DNA of 64,000 bases from Methanocaldococcus lauensis (GCA_902827205.1 LR792634.1:310001-374000); one strand, 5' to 3'; shown: positions 35,815 to 45,375, numbered from the stretch's first letter. Made by a program: numbers and translations. Notes: generated by a model from the letters alone, not told the origin.

Positions 35815-36021
35815 TTATAGACTACTTTTTACAATTTGGACAATAAACGACATGTCTCTTTTAGGACTCCATTTTACTCCCGCATATGGGACAGGTTGTT
35901 GAAGTATAGGCAGATTAACTAAAATCGTTATCGTTTTATAACTAATTTTTTGTATTATTTCATTCATCTTATAAATTTCTTCGTCAGAATGTTCCTTCTT
36001 TAAATATTCTATTTTTTCCAT
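35815..36021 (-). pseudogene. Chimeric ORF: Lhr N-terminus fused to transposase-like debris
   Basis: The frame begins with the start and first 18 codons of the Lhr helicase gene (MEKIEYLKKEHSDEEIYK), including its ribosome binding site, then diverges. Further on, another frame reads YTSTTCPICGSKMES-stop-KRHVVYCPNCKK, a four-cysteine finger like those ending TnpB/OrfB proteins, broken by one stop. So two relics are spliced here. It is unlikely to make a functional protein. Confidence 0.6.
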
Positions 36022-36096
36022 AGTTATCCCAAAAAGTATTATAATATTCTATATCTTCCCGGCTTTGGTTCGTCAATATCTCCATACTTAACTAAT
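35966..36096 (-). repeat. 131-bp perfect copy of the MCM/Lhr gene junction
   Basis: Base-for-base identical to 57129-57259, at a constant offset of 21163 bp. It covers the last codons of the MCM gene with its stop (36039-36096), the 17-bp gap, and the first codons of the Lhr gene (35966-36021). The similarity ends abruptly at both sides. Confidence 0.95.
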
Positions 36097-36467
36097 CAAT
36101 TAGCCCTATCTAACTTTCGATTGAAATATCTATTTTTATACATTTTTCGTTTATTCAATTTTTCTATCATAACTCTCCTTAATTCTGTGTAATTCAAATT
36201 AATCTATTTATTATCCATCCTTCAATTGAATGACATATATTGATAGATATTAAGTTGCTATCAATCGTTTTTAATGTTTAATACTAAAATTTGTTTCTTA
36301 AATTTCTTTTGAATTCATTTGATTTCGGTAGTTTTAGTTTGTTTTTTAATCCATTCAATATGTATTCTATGATAAAACATTTTGATAATTCAATACATAT
36401 TTAAATACTTGTCTATATTTAATTAATCAGTTTTAAACGGTAGAAGACTGTCATCTATACTCTTCCT

Positions 36468-37652
36468 TTACATTTTTCTCTTTTTATTCTTTTTGGGTTT
36501 CTTTTTACCCTTAATTTTTTTATTCTTTTTCTTTTCTTTAACTTTCTTTTTTTTCTTTGGTTTAGGATACTTTCTCTTTATTTCTTCAACTCTCTTATTT
36601 AATTTCTCCAACAATTCATCAGCTATATAATCTCCAACATAATCTCCTCTTGCCGCTATTGCCAACTTACATGCCAAAGCCCTCGCTATCTTACCTCTCT
36701 GCCATGGAGGAGAACCTTTAATTAAAGGATGATTAAATATAATTCCATGCTTTGGTGGAGTTGCTTTATTTCTCAAATGTGCAAACAACGCCTTTTCAGC
36801 ACCTAAAACTTGTATAGTTGAGGCAGGCATCTTAGATAACTTTTCCAAACCTCCCGCCAATCCTATTAATTTTGCCCCCAAAGAAACGCCAGCGAGTTTT
36901 GTAATATTTGGACATTCCTCAGTCATCAATTTCTCTAAGTATTCATAAAGTTCTTTTCTCTTTTCATATAGATGATTAATTTCCTCAGCAAATTTACCTA
37001 TTACATCTAAATCGTAATCTTCCAACTCTCCACCCATTGAATTTTTTGCCGCTTCTGCTATTTTTTCAGCCAACTTTGATGGTAGTATCTTTTTTAATTG
37101 GCTCTTTGTAAAGTTCTCTCTCTTTTTTAACTTTGCTACTAAAGAGGCATAAACCTCGTGCTTACTAACTAAGTGGTCTAACTCTGGGAAGTATAAGGAA
37201 TACCACTCCCTTAATCTTTCTGAAAGTAAATTTAATGTCTTGTCTAAATCAGATATAGCCTCAGCGACTTGAATAATTATTTTATCTTTCTGTTGAGTAT
37301 AACTTTTTATAAGTTTTTTTGTTACTTCTGTATTCCAATAGTGCATTTTATTTTTAAAATTCTCATAATCTTTAAAGTATTCCAACTCCTTACCAATTTC
37401 AAATAAATTATTTCTCAAATACTCTCCAATTTTGAATGGCTCAACGCTTAAAATTTCTAACTTAACTTCATCATTCCACTCTTCTTTTAGATCATCCGCC
37501 ATTTTATTTGGATTAGTTCTTAATAAAAACAGTATTTCTGGAATTTCTTTCTCATCAAATAATTTTTTATATTCAATGTCATCTAAACTATTAACTTCCT
37601 TGTTATCTTTAACTCCAAACGCACCATAAGGAGTAAATGCTACATATATCAA
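36468..37652 (-). CDS. Nop5/Nop56-like C/D box sRNP protein
   Basis: A 394-residue archaeal Nop5. The N-terminal fibrillarin-binding domain (1-115), a coiled coil (about 120-250) and the NOP domain follow in order. The NOP domain shows AGLEKLSKMPASTIQVLGAE-type sequence and HPLIKGSPPWQRGKIARALA. The tail is a lysine-rich low-complexity stretch of about 40 residues. It bridges L7Ae and fibrillarin on 2'-O-methylation guides. The start is TTG with GGAGGGAT. Fibrillarin is not in the window. Confidence 0.93.
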   Translation of the reverse strand: MIYVAFTPYGAFGVKDNKEVNSLDDIEYKKLFDEKEIPEILFLLRTNPNKMADDLKEEWNDEVKLEILSVEPFKIGEYLRNNLFEIGKELEYFKDYENFKNKMHYWNTEVTKKLIKSYTQQKDKIIIQVAEAISDLDKTLNLLSERLREWYSLYFPELDHLVSKHEVYASLVAKLKKRENFTKSQLKKILPSKLAEKIAEAAKNSMGGELEDYDLDVIGKFAEEINHLYEKRKELYEYLEKLMTEECPNITKLAGVSLGAKLIGLAGGLEKLSKMPASTIQVLGAEKALFAHLRNKATPPKHGIIFNHPLIKGSPPWQRGKIARALACKLAIAARGDYVGDYIADELLEKLNKRVEEIKRKYPKPKKKKKVKEKKKNKKIKGKKKPKKNKKRKM

Positions 37653-37760
37653 AGTAATCCCTCCATAAATGTCATAATTTTTTTAAGAATATTTTTATAA
37701 TAAAGAGTTATCTAAATATAAAAGTTTAGTATATAAAATATTTTTTAATAGGAGATACTT

Positions 37761-38378
37761 ATGAATGTTGAAGATTTAGAGAGGATGTTAATTCCTAAGG
37801 GAGAGGTTTCAGTTATAGGTTGTGGTAGATTAGGAGTTAGAGTTATATTTGATTTATTGGAAGTGCATAGGGGTGGAGTAGAGAAAGTTTATGTTTTTGA
37901 CAGCGCTAAGATAGAGAAAAACGATATTATTCATAGAAAATTAGGAGGAAATGTTGGAGAGTATAAAGTAGATTTTATAAAAAGATTTTTTAAAGATAGA
38001 GTAGAATCTTACAAAGTAAATATAAATGAAAAAAATTTAAACTTAATTAGAGGAGATGTTGCAATTATATGCATCGCTGGTGGAAATACAATTCCAACAA
38101 CAAAGGCTATTATAGAATACTGCAAAAGTAAAGGTATTAAAACGATAGGAACTAATGGAGTATTTGGCATTGATGAAAAAGTAAAGGTTTGTGATGCTAA
38201 GTATGCAAAGGGTCCAGCAAAGTTTTTAAATTTAAATGAAGATGGGCATATTGTAGTAGGAACTGAAAAGTTTATCAAAGATTTTGAGCCAATAACTCCT
38301 TATACATTAGATGAAATTGCCAAAAGGATGGTTATTGAATGTTTAAGAATACTATGGAAAAAATATTATTCCAGGTGA
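37761..38378 (+). CDS. ThiF/MoeB/HesA-like Rossmann protein
   Basis: A 205-residue protein with the nucleotide-binding motif VSVIGCGRLGVRVI at residues 15-28 and the E1-like pattern KVYVFDSAKIEKNDIIHRKL. It lacks the zinc cysteine pairs of MoeB and the C-terminal half of E1 enzymes, so adenylation of a Ubl partner is uncertain. ATG after AGGAGATA. It ends 5 bp before the EhbD-like gene and diverges from nop5, an order I recall from M. jannaschii. Confidence 0.7.
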   Translation: MNVEDLERMLIPKGEVSVIGCGRLGVRVIFDLLEVHRGGVEKVYVFDSAKIEKNDIIHRKLGGNVGEYKVDFIKRFFKDRVESYKVNINEKNLNLIRGDVAIICIAGGNTIPTTKAIIEYCKSKGIKTIGTNGVFGIDEKVKVCDAKYAKGPAKFLNLNEDGHIVVGTEKFIKDFEPITPYTLDEIAKRMVIECLRILWKKYYSR

Positions 38379-38383
38379 TATTG

Positions 38384-38623
38384 ATGGAGATTATAAACTA
38401 CATTGTAATAATAATGGCAATATTGTCAAGTTTAGCATCATTATTACAGAAAGATTTAATAAAATGTATTATATTATCAGGATTTTTTGGATTATGTGTT
38501 GCCTATTTATACTATGCACTATTGGCTCCAGATGTAGCTTTAACAGAAGCAATACTTGGTGGAGCTATTTTACCCTCTTTGTTTGCTTTCACCGTTAGAA
38601 GAACACAAAGAATTGATGAATAA
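38384..38623 (+). CDS. EhbD/MbhD-like hydrogenase/antiporter subunit (DUF4040)
   Basis: A 79-residue protein with three membrane helices and the signature LAPDVALTEAILGGAILPSL found in EhbD, MbhD and MnhB-related subunits of energy-converting hydrogenases and Mrp antiporters. The start is ATG 38384 after AGGTGAT; longer in-frame starts overlap the ThiF-like gene. Genes for the rest of such a complex are not nearby, so it is an orphan here. Confidence 0.75.
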   Translation: MEIINYIVIIMAILSSLASLLQKDLIKCIILSGFFGLCVAYLYYALLAPDVALTEAILGGAILPSLFAFTVRRTQRIDE

Positions 38624-38645
38624 AACATAAAATATTGTGATAATT

Positions 38646-40022
38646 ATGTTTAGACCAGAGGAAATAATTGAAACTATAAAAATGATAAGAATGGAAAACT
38701 TAGATGTAAGAACAGTTACATTGGGCATAAGTTTGAGAGACTGTATATCAAAAGATTTAGATGAATTAAAAGAAAATATCTATAATAAAATTACTACTTC
38801 TGCTGAGAATTTGGTAGAAGTAGCCAATAGAGTATCTGAGAAGTATGGAATTCCTATTGTAAATAAAAGAATAGCAGTTACACCAATATCTTTAATTATT
38901 GGTGGAGCAATTAAAGATTTGGACAGTGAGGAAAAAATAAATGCCTGTGTAGAAGTCGGTGAAATCTTAGACAAGGCGGCAAAGAAAGTTAAAGTAGATT
39001 TCTTAGGTGGATATTCTGCCTTAGTTCATAAAGATGCCACTAAGGAAGATATTGCATTAATCAATTCAATTCCATTTATGATGGAAAAAACTGAGAGAGT
39101 TTGCTCTTCAGTAAATGTTGCTTCAACTAAAACTGGAATTAATATGGATGTTGTAAAAATTATGGGAGAAATTATTAAAGAGACAGCATTTAGAACAAAA
39201 GATGGAATAGGATGTGCTAAGTTGGTAGTGTTTGCCAATGCTCCGGAGGACAATCCATTTATGGCTGGAGCCTTTCATGGTGTTGGAGAGGGAGATTTAG
39301 TTCTAAATGTTGGTGTTTCTGGCCCAGGAGTTGTTAGGGCAGTAGTAGAAAAACTTCCAGATGCCGACTTTGGAACATTGGCTAATGAAATTAAAAAAGT
39401 GGCATTTAAAATTACAAGAGTTGGAGAGCTAATTGGAAGGGAAGTTTCTAAGGAATTGGGGGTTAAATTTGGAGTTGTCGATTTATCCTTAGCCCCAACT
39501 CCTGCAAGAGGAGATAGCATAGCCAACATATTGGAGGCAATGGGTTTAGAGAAGTGTGGAACTCATGGTTCAACGGCAGCTTTGGCTTTATTAAATGATG
39601 CTGTTAAGAAAGGAGGATCTATGGCAGCTTCGTATGTAGGAGGGCTAAGTGGAGCATTTATTCCAGTGAGTGAAGATAGTGGAATGGTTGAGGCTGTTAA
39701 GGTAGGAGCATTAAGTTTAGAGAAGTTAGAGGCTATGACATGCGTTTGTTCAGTTGGAATTGATATGGTAGCAATTCCTGGGGACACACCAGCATCAACT
39801 ATTTCAGCAATTATAGCAGATGAAATGGCTATTGGAGTTATAAATAATAAAACAACTGCTGTAAGAATAATCCCAGTTCCAGGAAAAAAACCTGGAGATG
39901 TAGTAGATTATGGTGGTTTATTAGGAAAAGCTCCAATTATGGAAGTTAGTAAATTTTCTTCTGAGAAGTTTATTAAAAGAGGAGGTAGAATTCCCGCACC
40001 ATTACAATCTTTAACTAATTAA
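38646..40022 (+). CDS. DUF711/PFL-family protein (UPF0210)
   Basis: A 458-residue protein matching the UPF0210/DUF711 family, related to the pyruvate formate-lyase fold. [66 protein letters not shown] and the cysteine pair [18 protein letters not shown] are typical. The biochemical role is unknown. ATG 38646 with GTGATAAT; a GTG nine bases upstream is in frame. Confidence 0.85.
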   Translation: MFRPEEIIETIKMIRMENLDVRTVTLGISLRDCISKDLDELKENIYNKITTSAENLVEVANRVSEKYGIPIVNKRIAVTPISLIIGGAIKDLDSEEKINACVEVGEILDKAAKKVKVDFLGGYSALVHKDATKEDIALINSIPFMMEKTERVCSSVNVASTKTGINMDVVKIMGEIIKETAFRTKDGIGCAKLVVFANAPEDNPFMAGAFHGVGEGDLVLNVGVSGPGVVRAVVEKLPDADFGTLANEIKKVAFKITRVGELIGREVSKELGVKFGVVDLSLAPTPARGDSIANILEAMGLEKCGTHGSTAALALLNDAVKKGGSMAASYVGGLSGAFIPVSEDSGMVEAVKVGALSLEKLEAMTCVCSVGIDMVAIPGDTPASTISAIIADEMAIGVINNKTTAVRIIPVPGKKPGDVVDYGGLLGKAPIMEVSKFSSEKFIKRGGRIPAPLQSLTN

Positions 40023-40036
40023 TAACCAAATTAATA

Positions 40037-40744
40037 TTAAAGAGTTAAATGTTTGTTTTTATTTCTATTTAGGGAAACAGTACCTTTTTTAGTCCCTACT
40101 AAAACTTTATCTACTTTTGTAAATATTCCATTTTCAACTACTCCAGGAATGTTATTAATTTCTTTTTCAAGTTCTATTGGATCATCAATATTTTTCATAA
40201 AAACATCTATTATCATATTTCCATTGTCTGTTATAACTGGTCCTCTTTTTCTCTCTCCTAATCTAATTACTGGCTCTCCTCCAAGTTCTGTTAATGCTTT
40301 CATAACAACTCTATAGGACATTGGAATGACTTCTACAGGAATTGGAAATTTCTCTCCCAACTTTTTAACTAACTTACTTTCATCAACTAAAACTATAAAC
40401 TCCTTTGCATTGTAATCAACTATTTTTTCTTGTGTATGACAGCCTCCTCCACCTTTTATTAAAAATAATGTTTTTTCTTCAACTTCATCTGCTCCATCAA
40501 ATGCAATATCTACATCATACTCATCTAAAGATACTAATGGAATTCCATATTGCATAGCTAACATTTTCGCCTCGAAAGATGTAGGAATTCCAAATACTGT
40601 TAAATCTTCTTCCTGTATTTTGTTTCCAAGTTCTCTAATAAATAAAGCGGCTGTAGAACCAGATCCTAAACCTACAACCATTCCATCCTTAACATACTTT
40701 AATGCCTCTTTAGCCACTTTTAATTTTAAATCCTCATTAGCCAC
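40037..40744 (-). CDS. rpiA: Ribose-5-phosphate isomerase A
   Basis: A 235-residue RpiA interconverting ribose 5-phosphate and ribulose 5-phosphate. VVGLGSGSTAALFIREL (about 23-39), DIAFDGADEVEEKTLFLIKGGGG (about 80-102) with catalytic Asp and Glu nearby, and IPVEVIPMSY are the family blocks. GTG start after GGGGATAACT. The C-terminus has a short Asn/Lys-rich tail. In methanogens it works with the RuMP-type route that supplies ribose. Confidence 0.93.
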   Translation of the reverse strand: MANEDLKLKVAKEALKYVKDGMVVGLGSGSTAALFIRELGNKIQEEDLTVFGIPTSFEAKMLAMQYGIPLVSLDEYDVDIAFDGADEVEEKTLFLIKGGGGCHTQEKIVDYNAKEFIVLVDESKLVKKLGEKFPIPVEVIPMSYRVVMKALTELGGEPVIRLGERKRGPVITDNGNMIIDVFMKNIDDPIELEKEINNIPGVVENGIFTKVDKVLVGTKKGTVSLNRNKNKHLTL

Positions 40745-40859
40745 AGTTATCCCCTGTAAAGTTTTTTATTTTTATATATGGTTATTGGAAGTAAAAATTA
40801 CTAAAATCCCATTTATATATTTTTGTTGTAAATCAATATAACAAATTAAGGTGAGCTAA

Positions 40860-42125
40860 ATGTATATTGGTATTGACGATACAGACAGCCCATATAAATA
40901 TTGCACTACCTATATAGGTACTTTATTAATTGAGGAATTGAAAAATAATGGTTATTCTGTAGATATGCCAAAACTCATTAGAATGAATCCAATGGTTAAA
41001 TATAAAACCAGAGGTAATGGAGGTGTAGCAATACATGTTTTAAATAAAGATTTATCTTCAACTGATATTGATGAAATTAAAGATATAACTATTAGAATAG
41101 TTGAAAAATATACTGATTTTGAATGTGAAAATACTAATCCAGGAATAGTGTTTTTAGATGAAAATAAATATAAAGAAAATAGGGAAAAATTAAAGGAATA
41201 TTATAAAGAAGTTTTATATAACATAGTTAGCATAGATTACGCCGAAAAATTCATTTTAAAGATTGGTGGAGATTATATCAAATACAAATTAGGGAGAGGG
41301 ATTGTAGGGGCATTAGGAGCTATTTCTGCCACTCCACCATTTACTTACGAACTTTTGGCATATAGAAAAAAAGAAATGTGGGGAAAAAAAAGAGTTATTA
41401 ATGAGGATAGCGTTATAAAAATGGATAAGAAAACGTTTCCATACACATTTGACAACTACGATTATGAAAATAACAAAATTTTAATAACTCCTAACACCCC
41501 ATGTCCTGTTTTATTTGGAATTAGAGGAATTAATCCTGAAATTTTATTAAAGGCTATGAACATGATAGAAGGAGAAAAACCAGAAAGATTCATGATATTT
41601 AAAACAAATCAAGGAACTGATGTTCATTTAAGACCAATGAAAATTAAAGATATCTATCCAAACACTGGAGTTATTGTTTATGGAAGAGTTGTTGAAAATC
41701 CAAAAGACATAGAAGGGGGGCATGTAATATTTAGAATATCTGACAACACTGGGAAGATTGACTGTGTATCTTATGAGCCAACGAAAAAGTTTAGAGACGT
41801 TATAAGAAAATTGATTGTAGGGGATTATATAGCAGTTTATGGAACTGTAAGAGAAAAACCATTAGGAATAAATATTGAAAAAATTAAGATATTAAAGTTA
41901 GAAAAAAAGTATATTAAGGATAAAAAATGCCCATACTGTGGAGGCACATTAAAGGCAAAAGGTAAAAAAACAGGATATAAATGTAAAAAATGCAAAAAAT
42001 TAATAGGATATGATGAAATTAGAAAGATAGAAGTTGAGAGAGATTTAAAAATAGGTTTTTATGAAGTTCCAGGCTCTGCAAGAAGGCATTTAAGTAAGCC
42101 TATACAGTTGATAGATTTGATTTAA
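40860..42125 (+). CDS. tiaS: tRNA(Ile2) 2-agmatinylcytidine synthetase TiaS
   Basis: A 421-residue TiaS, which joins agmatine to C34 of tRNA-Ile2 so that it reads AUA. GIDDTDSPYKYCTTYIG at the N-terminus is the TCKD kinase-like motif. GRGIVGALGAISATPPFTYELLAYR follows. An OB-fold (about 280-345) and a C-terminal zinc ribbon (CPYCGGTLKAKG ... YKCKKCKK, about 358-380) complete the tRNA-binding part. ATG with GGTGAGC. Confidence 0.93.
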   Translation: MYIGIDDTDSPYKYCTTYIGTLLIEELKNNGYSVDMPKLIRMNPMVKYKTRGNGGVAIHVLNKDLSSTDIDEIKDITIRIVEKYTDFECENTNPGIVFLDENKYKENREKLKEYYKEVLYNIVSIDYAEKFILKIGGDYIKYKLGRGIVGALGAISATPPFTYELLAYRKKEMWGKKRVINEDSVIKMDKKTFPYTFDNYDYENNKILITPNTPCPVLFGIRGINPEILLKAMNMIEGEKPERFMIFKTNQGTDVHLRPMKIKDIYPNTGVIVYGRVVENPKDIEGGHVIFRISDNTGKIDCVSYEPTKKFRDVIRKLIVGDYIAVYGTVREKPLGINIEKIKILKLEKKYIKDKKCPYCGGTLKAKGKKTGYKCKKCKKLIGYDEIRKIEVERDLKIGFYEVPGSARRHLSKPIQLIDLI

Positions 42126-42595
42126 ATTTTTAGGTCTCACATCAACTAATAAGTCGTTTTAAGGAAATTTTATTAACTTTTTTAATATGCATATTAATAA
42201 TATTAATTTTACTTTCTTGCATTTATAAAGGGGTTGTTTGGATTTGGTACTAGAAAATTGATAAAAAGTATTACTATTTTTTTCTTATTAAAATTTAGAT
42301 TTTTTAGAGATTTTAGTTATTTATTTTTATTTTTATAATTTTAAGTTTAGTTTTATTTTTAAATATATAAAATAAGGTTTGATTATTGAGATTTTTGTTT
42401 ATGGTTGTGTATTGGATTTATAAATAGTTAGCACAACCTTTCTTAATTTTATAAATACTTTGATAATCAGGCAGTCAGAAAAATCGAGTGTTAAAAGAAA
42501 GATTTATATAGGAGTTCGAGTATAAAATAAGCAATAGTTGGTAGGGTTTGAATCGTTAGTCCATTAAAACAAGGATAATAACTAAAAATAAATGG

Positions 42596-42649
42596 GGTAT
42601 ACCAATAGGGGCGAAGCCCCTATGGGTTTATTAAAATAAGGATGGGAAC
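42596..42649 (+). repeat. Structured repeat unit 1
   Basis: GGTATACC (42596-42603), then a hairpin ATAGGGGC-GAA-GCCCCTAT (42605-42623), then GGGTTTATTAAAATAAGG and ATGGGAAC. The unit recurs 107 bp downstream with the stem sequence changed on both sides so that pairing is kept. Confidence 0.8.
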
Positions 42650-42702
42650 CTGTATAAAAAATAAAAATAATTAAAAATTAAAAAAGCATGCTTAATATGG
42701 GA

Positions 42703-42761
42703 GGTATACCAATAGGAGGGGTGGAATCCTCCTATGGGTTTATTAAAACAAAGATATAAAC
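42703..42761 (+). repeat. Structured repeat unit 2
   Basis: GGTATACC (42703-42710), then a hairpin with arms ATAGGAGG (42712-42719) and CCTCCTAT (42728-42735) around an 8-base loop, then GGGTTTATTAAAACAAAG and ATATAAAC. Compared with unit 1 the stem shows paired changes, evidence that the RNA or cruciform structure is under selection. Confidence 0.8.
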
Positions 42762-42912
42762 AATTTTCCACATATTTGTTCCAAAAATGTTTTATTCTCT
42801 TTTTTGAGTTTAAATTAAAAATTTTTTATACAATATAAAAAAGTATTTAAAAGTAAGTTTATAAAAACTAATGATATTTTTTTATAAAATTTAAAGATGA
42901 GGTTGAAGATAA

Positions 42913-44073
42913 ATGAAAATAGAGTATAAATTAGCAAGTTATAGAGTTTGTAGTCCAGAAGAGACTTTTGAAAAAATAAAAAATACATTAAGAGATATAA
43001 ATACATTAGAAATTAAAAATATACAACATTTAGATAAATTAGGAATTCCTGTATATTATTTAAAAAGAAAAGTAGTTATTGATGGAAAAGAAGGAATAGC
43101 AATAAATTATGGAAAAGGAGCTACTGACATTCAAGCAAAAGTTTCTGCGAGTATGGAGGCAATAGAAAGGTTTTCAGCAAGTTACGATGAAAGTAAAATT
43201 AAAAAAGAGGCAGATAATCCTATAAACATTAAAGATTTGATTCTACCACAATATTCAGATGAGAATGTTAAAGAATGGGTGGAAGGATTTGATATAATTA
43301 ATAATGAGACTGTAGATGTTCCAGTAGATGCTGTTTTCTATCCAGTTTATGGTAAGCTATTTAGGGGAAATACTAATGGATTGGCAAGTGGAAATAATTT
43401 AGATGAGGCAATATTACATGGAACTTTGGAAGTTATTGAAAGAGATGCATGGAGTTTGGCAGAGTTGGTTAGAAAGATTCCAAAGAAGATAAATCCTGAA
43501 GATGCTAAAAATCCATTAATACATGATTTAATTGGAAAGTTTAATAATGCCGGAGTAGAGATAATTTTGAAGGATTTAACTTCAGAATTTGAAATTCCAG
43601 TAGTTGCCGCAATTTCTGACGATTATTCAAGTAAAAACCCTTTAATGCTGTGTATGGGTGTAGGTTGCCATTTAGACCCAGAAATTGCTATTTTAAGGGC
43701 TTTAACAGAAGTGGCTCAAAGTAGAGCATCTCAATTACATGGATTTAGGAGAGATGCGAAATTAAGGAAGGAATTTACTTCAAAAATATCTTATGAAAGA
43801 TTAAAGAGGATACATAAAAAATGGTTTGAATTTGAGGAAGAGATTTATATTTCAGACATGCCTAACAATGCAAGGTATAACCTAAAAAAGGATTTAGAAT
43901 TTATAAAGGACAAAATTTCAGAGGATGGATTTGATAAACTGATATATGTTGATTTAAATAAAATTGGAGTTGATACAGTTAGGGTTATAATTCCAAAAAT
44001 GGAAGTTTATTCAATTGATAGGGATAGATTATCAAAAAATGCAATACAAAGGGCTAAAAAACTTTACTATTAA
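42913..44073 (+). CDS. YcaO-domain thioamidation protein
   Basis: A 386-residue YcaO enzyme. The ATP site residues lie in [14 protein letters not shown] (about 75-88), [17 protein letters not shown] (about 173-189) and [16 protein letters not shown] (about 276-291). In methanogens a YcaO protein, with or without TfuA, installs the thioglycine of methyl-coenzyme M reductase alpha subunit, and this is the likely role. No tfuA is adjacent. ATG after GATGAGGTTG. It overlaps the convergent nifB-like gene by 4 bp. Confidence 0.88.
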   Translation: MKIEYKLASYRVCSPEETFEKIKNTLRDINTLEIKNIQHLDKLGIPVYYLKRKVVIDGKEGIAINYGKGATDIQAKVSASMEAIERFSASYDESKIKKEADNPINIKDLILPQYSDENVKEWVEGFDIINNETVDVPVDAVFYPVYGKLFRGNTNGLASGNNLDEAILHGTLEVIERDAWSLAELVRKIPKKINPEDAKNPLIHDLIGKFNNAGVEIILKDLTSEFEIPVVAAISDDYSSKNPLMLCMGVGCHLDPEIAILRALTEVAQSRASQLHGFRRDAKLRKEFTSKISYERLKRIHKKWFEFEEEIYISDMPNNARYNLKKDLEFIKDKISEDGFDKLIYVDLNKIGVDTVRVIIPKMEVYSIDRDRLSKNAIQRAKKLYY

Positions 44074-44987
44074 TGTGAAAAATGTTTTAATTCAAAGACA
44101 TCTAAATTTTTATTTTGCTCCATATTTTTTTCTTTAAAAAATTCTTCTAATATTTTTCTTTCTTTTATTAGCCCTACTGAATCAGCCCTACATTGACCGC
44201 AAGCCCTAAATTGTGGAATATATTTTTCACACTCTTCTCTAACTCTTTTTAGTTCCTCACAAGTTGGAGGTCTCATATTTTTCATTTTGTATAATGGAAT
44301 TAATGGAATTATATTTTGAATATATGCATAATCCTTTAATTCTTTTGCTATTTTAACAACATGGTTCATATTAATCTCTGGAATTAAAACAGTATTTATT
44401 TTTATTACTAATCCTTCGTCAAAAGCTTTTTTTATTCCATCAATTTGATTCTCTATTAATATCTTAGCCCCTTCAACATTATGATGTATTTTTTTATTAT
44501 AATAAACCCATTCTACTATATCTTTTAAAATTTCTGGATTTATTGCATTTACAGTTACTGTTACTGTCTTAACATTTAAATCTGCCAATTTTTTGTAGTA
44601 TTTATTTAACAATAAGCCATTAGTGGAGAGACATTTTATAAGGTCTGGGAATTTTTCATCTATAATTTCAAGAGTTTCAAAAGTTTCCTTGTTAAACAAA
44701 CTATCTCCCGGTCCAGCAATTCCAACAACCTTTATATTTGGTATTTCTTTTAAAACTCTTTTTAAATATTCTTCAACATCCTCAGGTTTTAATATTGTTA
44801 AAGATACTCCCGGTCTATGCTCACATGCCTCTTTTCCTAAACTTCTTCTACAAAATTTACATGCAATGTTACACTTTGGTGCTACTGGCAGATGAACTCT
44901 CCCAACTTTATCGTGAATTTTTTCATTGAAGCACGGATGAACTTTAGTTATATGAGCAAATTTTGACATTTTTATGTTCTCATCCAT
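44070..44987 (-). CDS. nifB: NifB-type radical SAM protein
   Basis: A 305-residue radical SAM protein. [21 protein letters not shown]-like sequence is followed by [24 protein letters not shown] and, near the C-terminus, [11 protein letters not shown]. These are the NifB features for the SAM cluster and the two auxiliary clusters that fuse into NifB-co. It has no NafY-like extension, as in stand-alone archaeal NifB. I use ATG 44987 after TGTGATAC rather than an ATG 18 bases upstream. No nif structural genes are in the window. Confidence 0.85.
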   Translation of the reverse strand: MDENIKMSKFAHITKVHPCFNEKIHDKVGRVHLPVAPKCNIACKFCRRSLGKEACEHRPGVSLTILKPEDVEEYLKRVLKEIPNIKVVGIAGPGDSLFNKETFETLEIIDEKFPDLIKCLSTNGLLLNKYYKKLADLNVKTVTVTVNAINPEILKDIVEWVYYNKKIHHNVEGAKILIENQIDGIKKAFDEGLVIKINTVLIPEINMNHVVKIAKELKDYAYIQNIIPLIPLYKMKNMRPPTCEELKRVREECEKYIPQFRACGQCRADSVGLIKERKILEEFFKEKNMEQNKNLDVFELKHFSH

Positions 44988-45096
44988 AGTATCACATTGA
45001 ATCATAGTTTAGATACTATATATTAAAACATCTAATATAAAATGTTTGTATATTTAATAAATACATTTAAATTTATTTTAACAATATTCCAATATT

Positions 45097-45375
45097 TTAT
45101 AAAACTTCTGGGATAAATAGAGATATTATAATTAAGATTATTAATATTTTAGTCCAAATTTCTCCTCTTAATTTTTCCTTAACAATTATTAAGTCCTCTT
45201 TCGTTGCTAATTCTTTTCTTAACTCATCTCTAATTTCATTTTTTATTTCCTCTCTTGCTACACTTACTGCTATTTCCTTAGTTTCTGCATAATTTTTTTC
45301 TTTTAATTTTTCAATTTCTTTTTCCAATTTTTGTATTCTATTTAATAATTCATCAACTGTTATTGTTGAACTCAT
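45097..45375 (-). CDS. Small coiled-coil protein with C-terminal anchor
   Basis: A 92-residue protein: a coiled coil over about residues 8-60 (LLNRIQKLEKEIEKLKEKN, then DELRKELATKEDLIIVKEKL) and one membrane helix (ILIILIIISLFIPEVL) at the end. The layout recalls DUF1640/CCDC90-type proteins common in Methanocaldococcus, of unknown role. The start is ATG 45375 after GGTGA; an earlier in-frame TTG overlaps that site. Confidence 0.6.
   Translation of the reverse strand: MSSTITVDELLNRIQKLEKEIEKLKEKNYAETKEIAVSVAREEIKNEIRDELRKELATKEDLIIVKEKLRGEIWTKILIILIIISLFIPEVL

Larger units (their letters stand above)
35740..36467. other. Scar region with relics and a duplicated junction
   Basis: About 730 bp without an intact gene. 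It holds a zinc-finger-coding relic (about 35822-35910, minus), the 131-bp copy of the MCM/Lhr junction (35966-36096), an inverted repeat ATTGATAG-N11-CTATCAAT (36239-36265), AT-rich DNA with TTCAATTGAA-like palindromes, and a motif GTCTATATTT...CAGTTTTAAACGG (36411-36440) shared with 10619-10659. It looks like an old insertion or recombination site. Confidence 0.6.
42126..42912. other. Leader-like intergenic region with repeated hairpins
   Basis: Nearly 790 bp without a gene. The first 430 bp are extremely AT-rich and end with TTTATATAGGAGTTCG-AG-TATAAAATAA (42500-42530), which resembles the end of the CRISPR leader at 8540-8570. Three copies of an ATTAAAA-YAA-GGAT-like motif follow (42561-42582, 42624-42649, 42736-42761), the latter two each preceded by a hairpin. 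No cas gene or full repeat is present. The last 130 bp probably hold the ycaO promoter. Confidence 0.6.

Noticed and set aside
36097-36460. Replication origin or plasmid attachment site in the palindrome-rich scar
   Set aside because: Only short AT-rich palindromes are present; no iterons, integrase gene or tRNA end support it.
42815-43006. A 63-codon minus-strand frame at the ycaO start
   Set aside because: It is a low-complexity Phe/Leu/Tyr frame overlapping the ycaO promoter and 5' end, with no motif.
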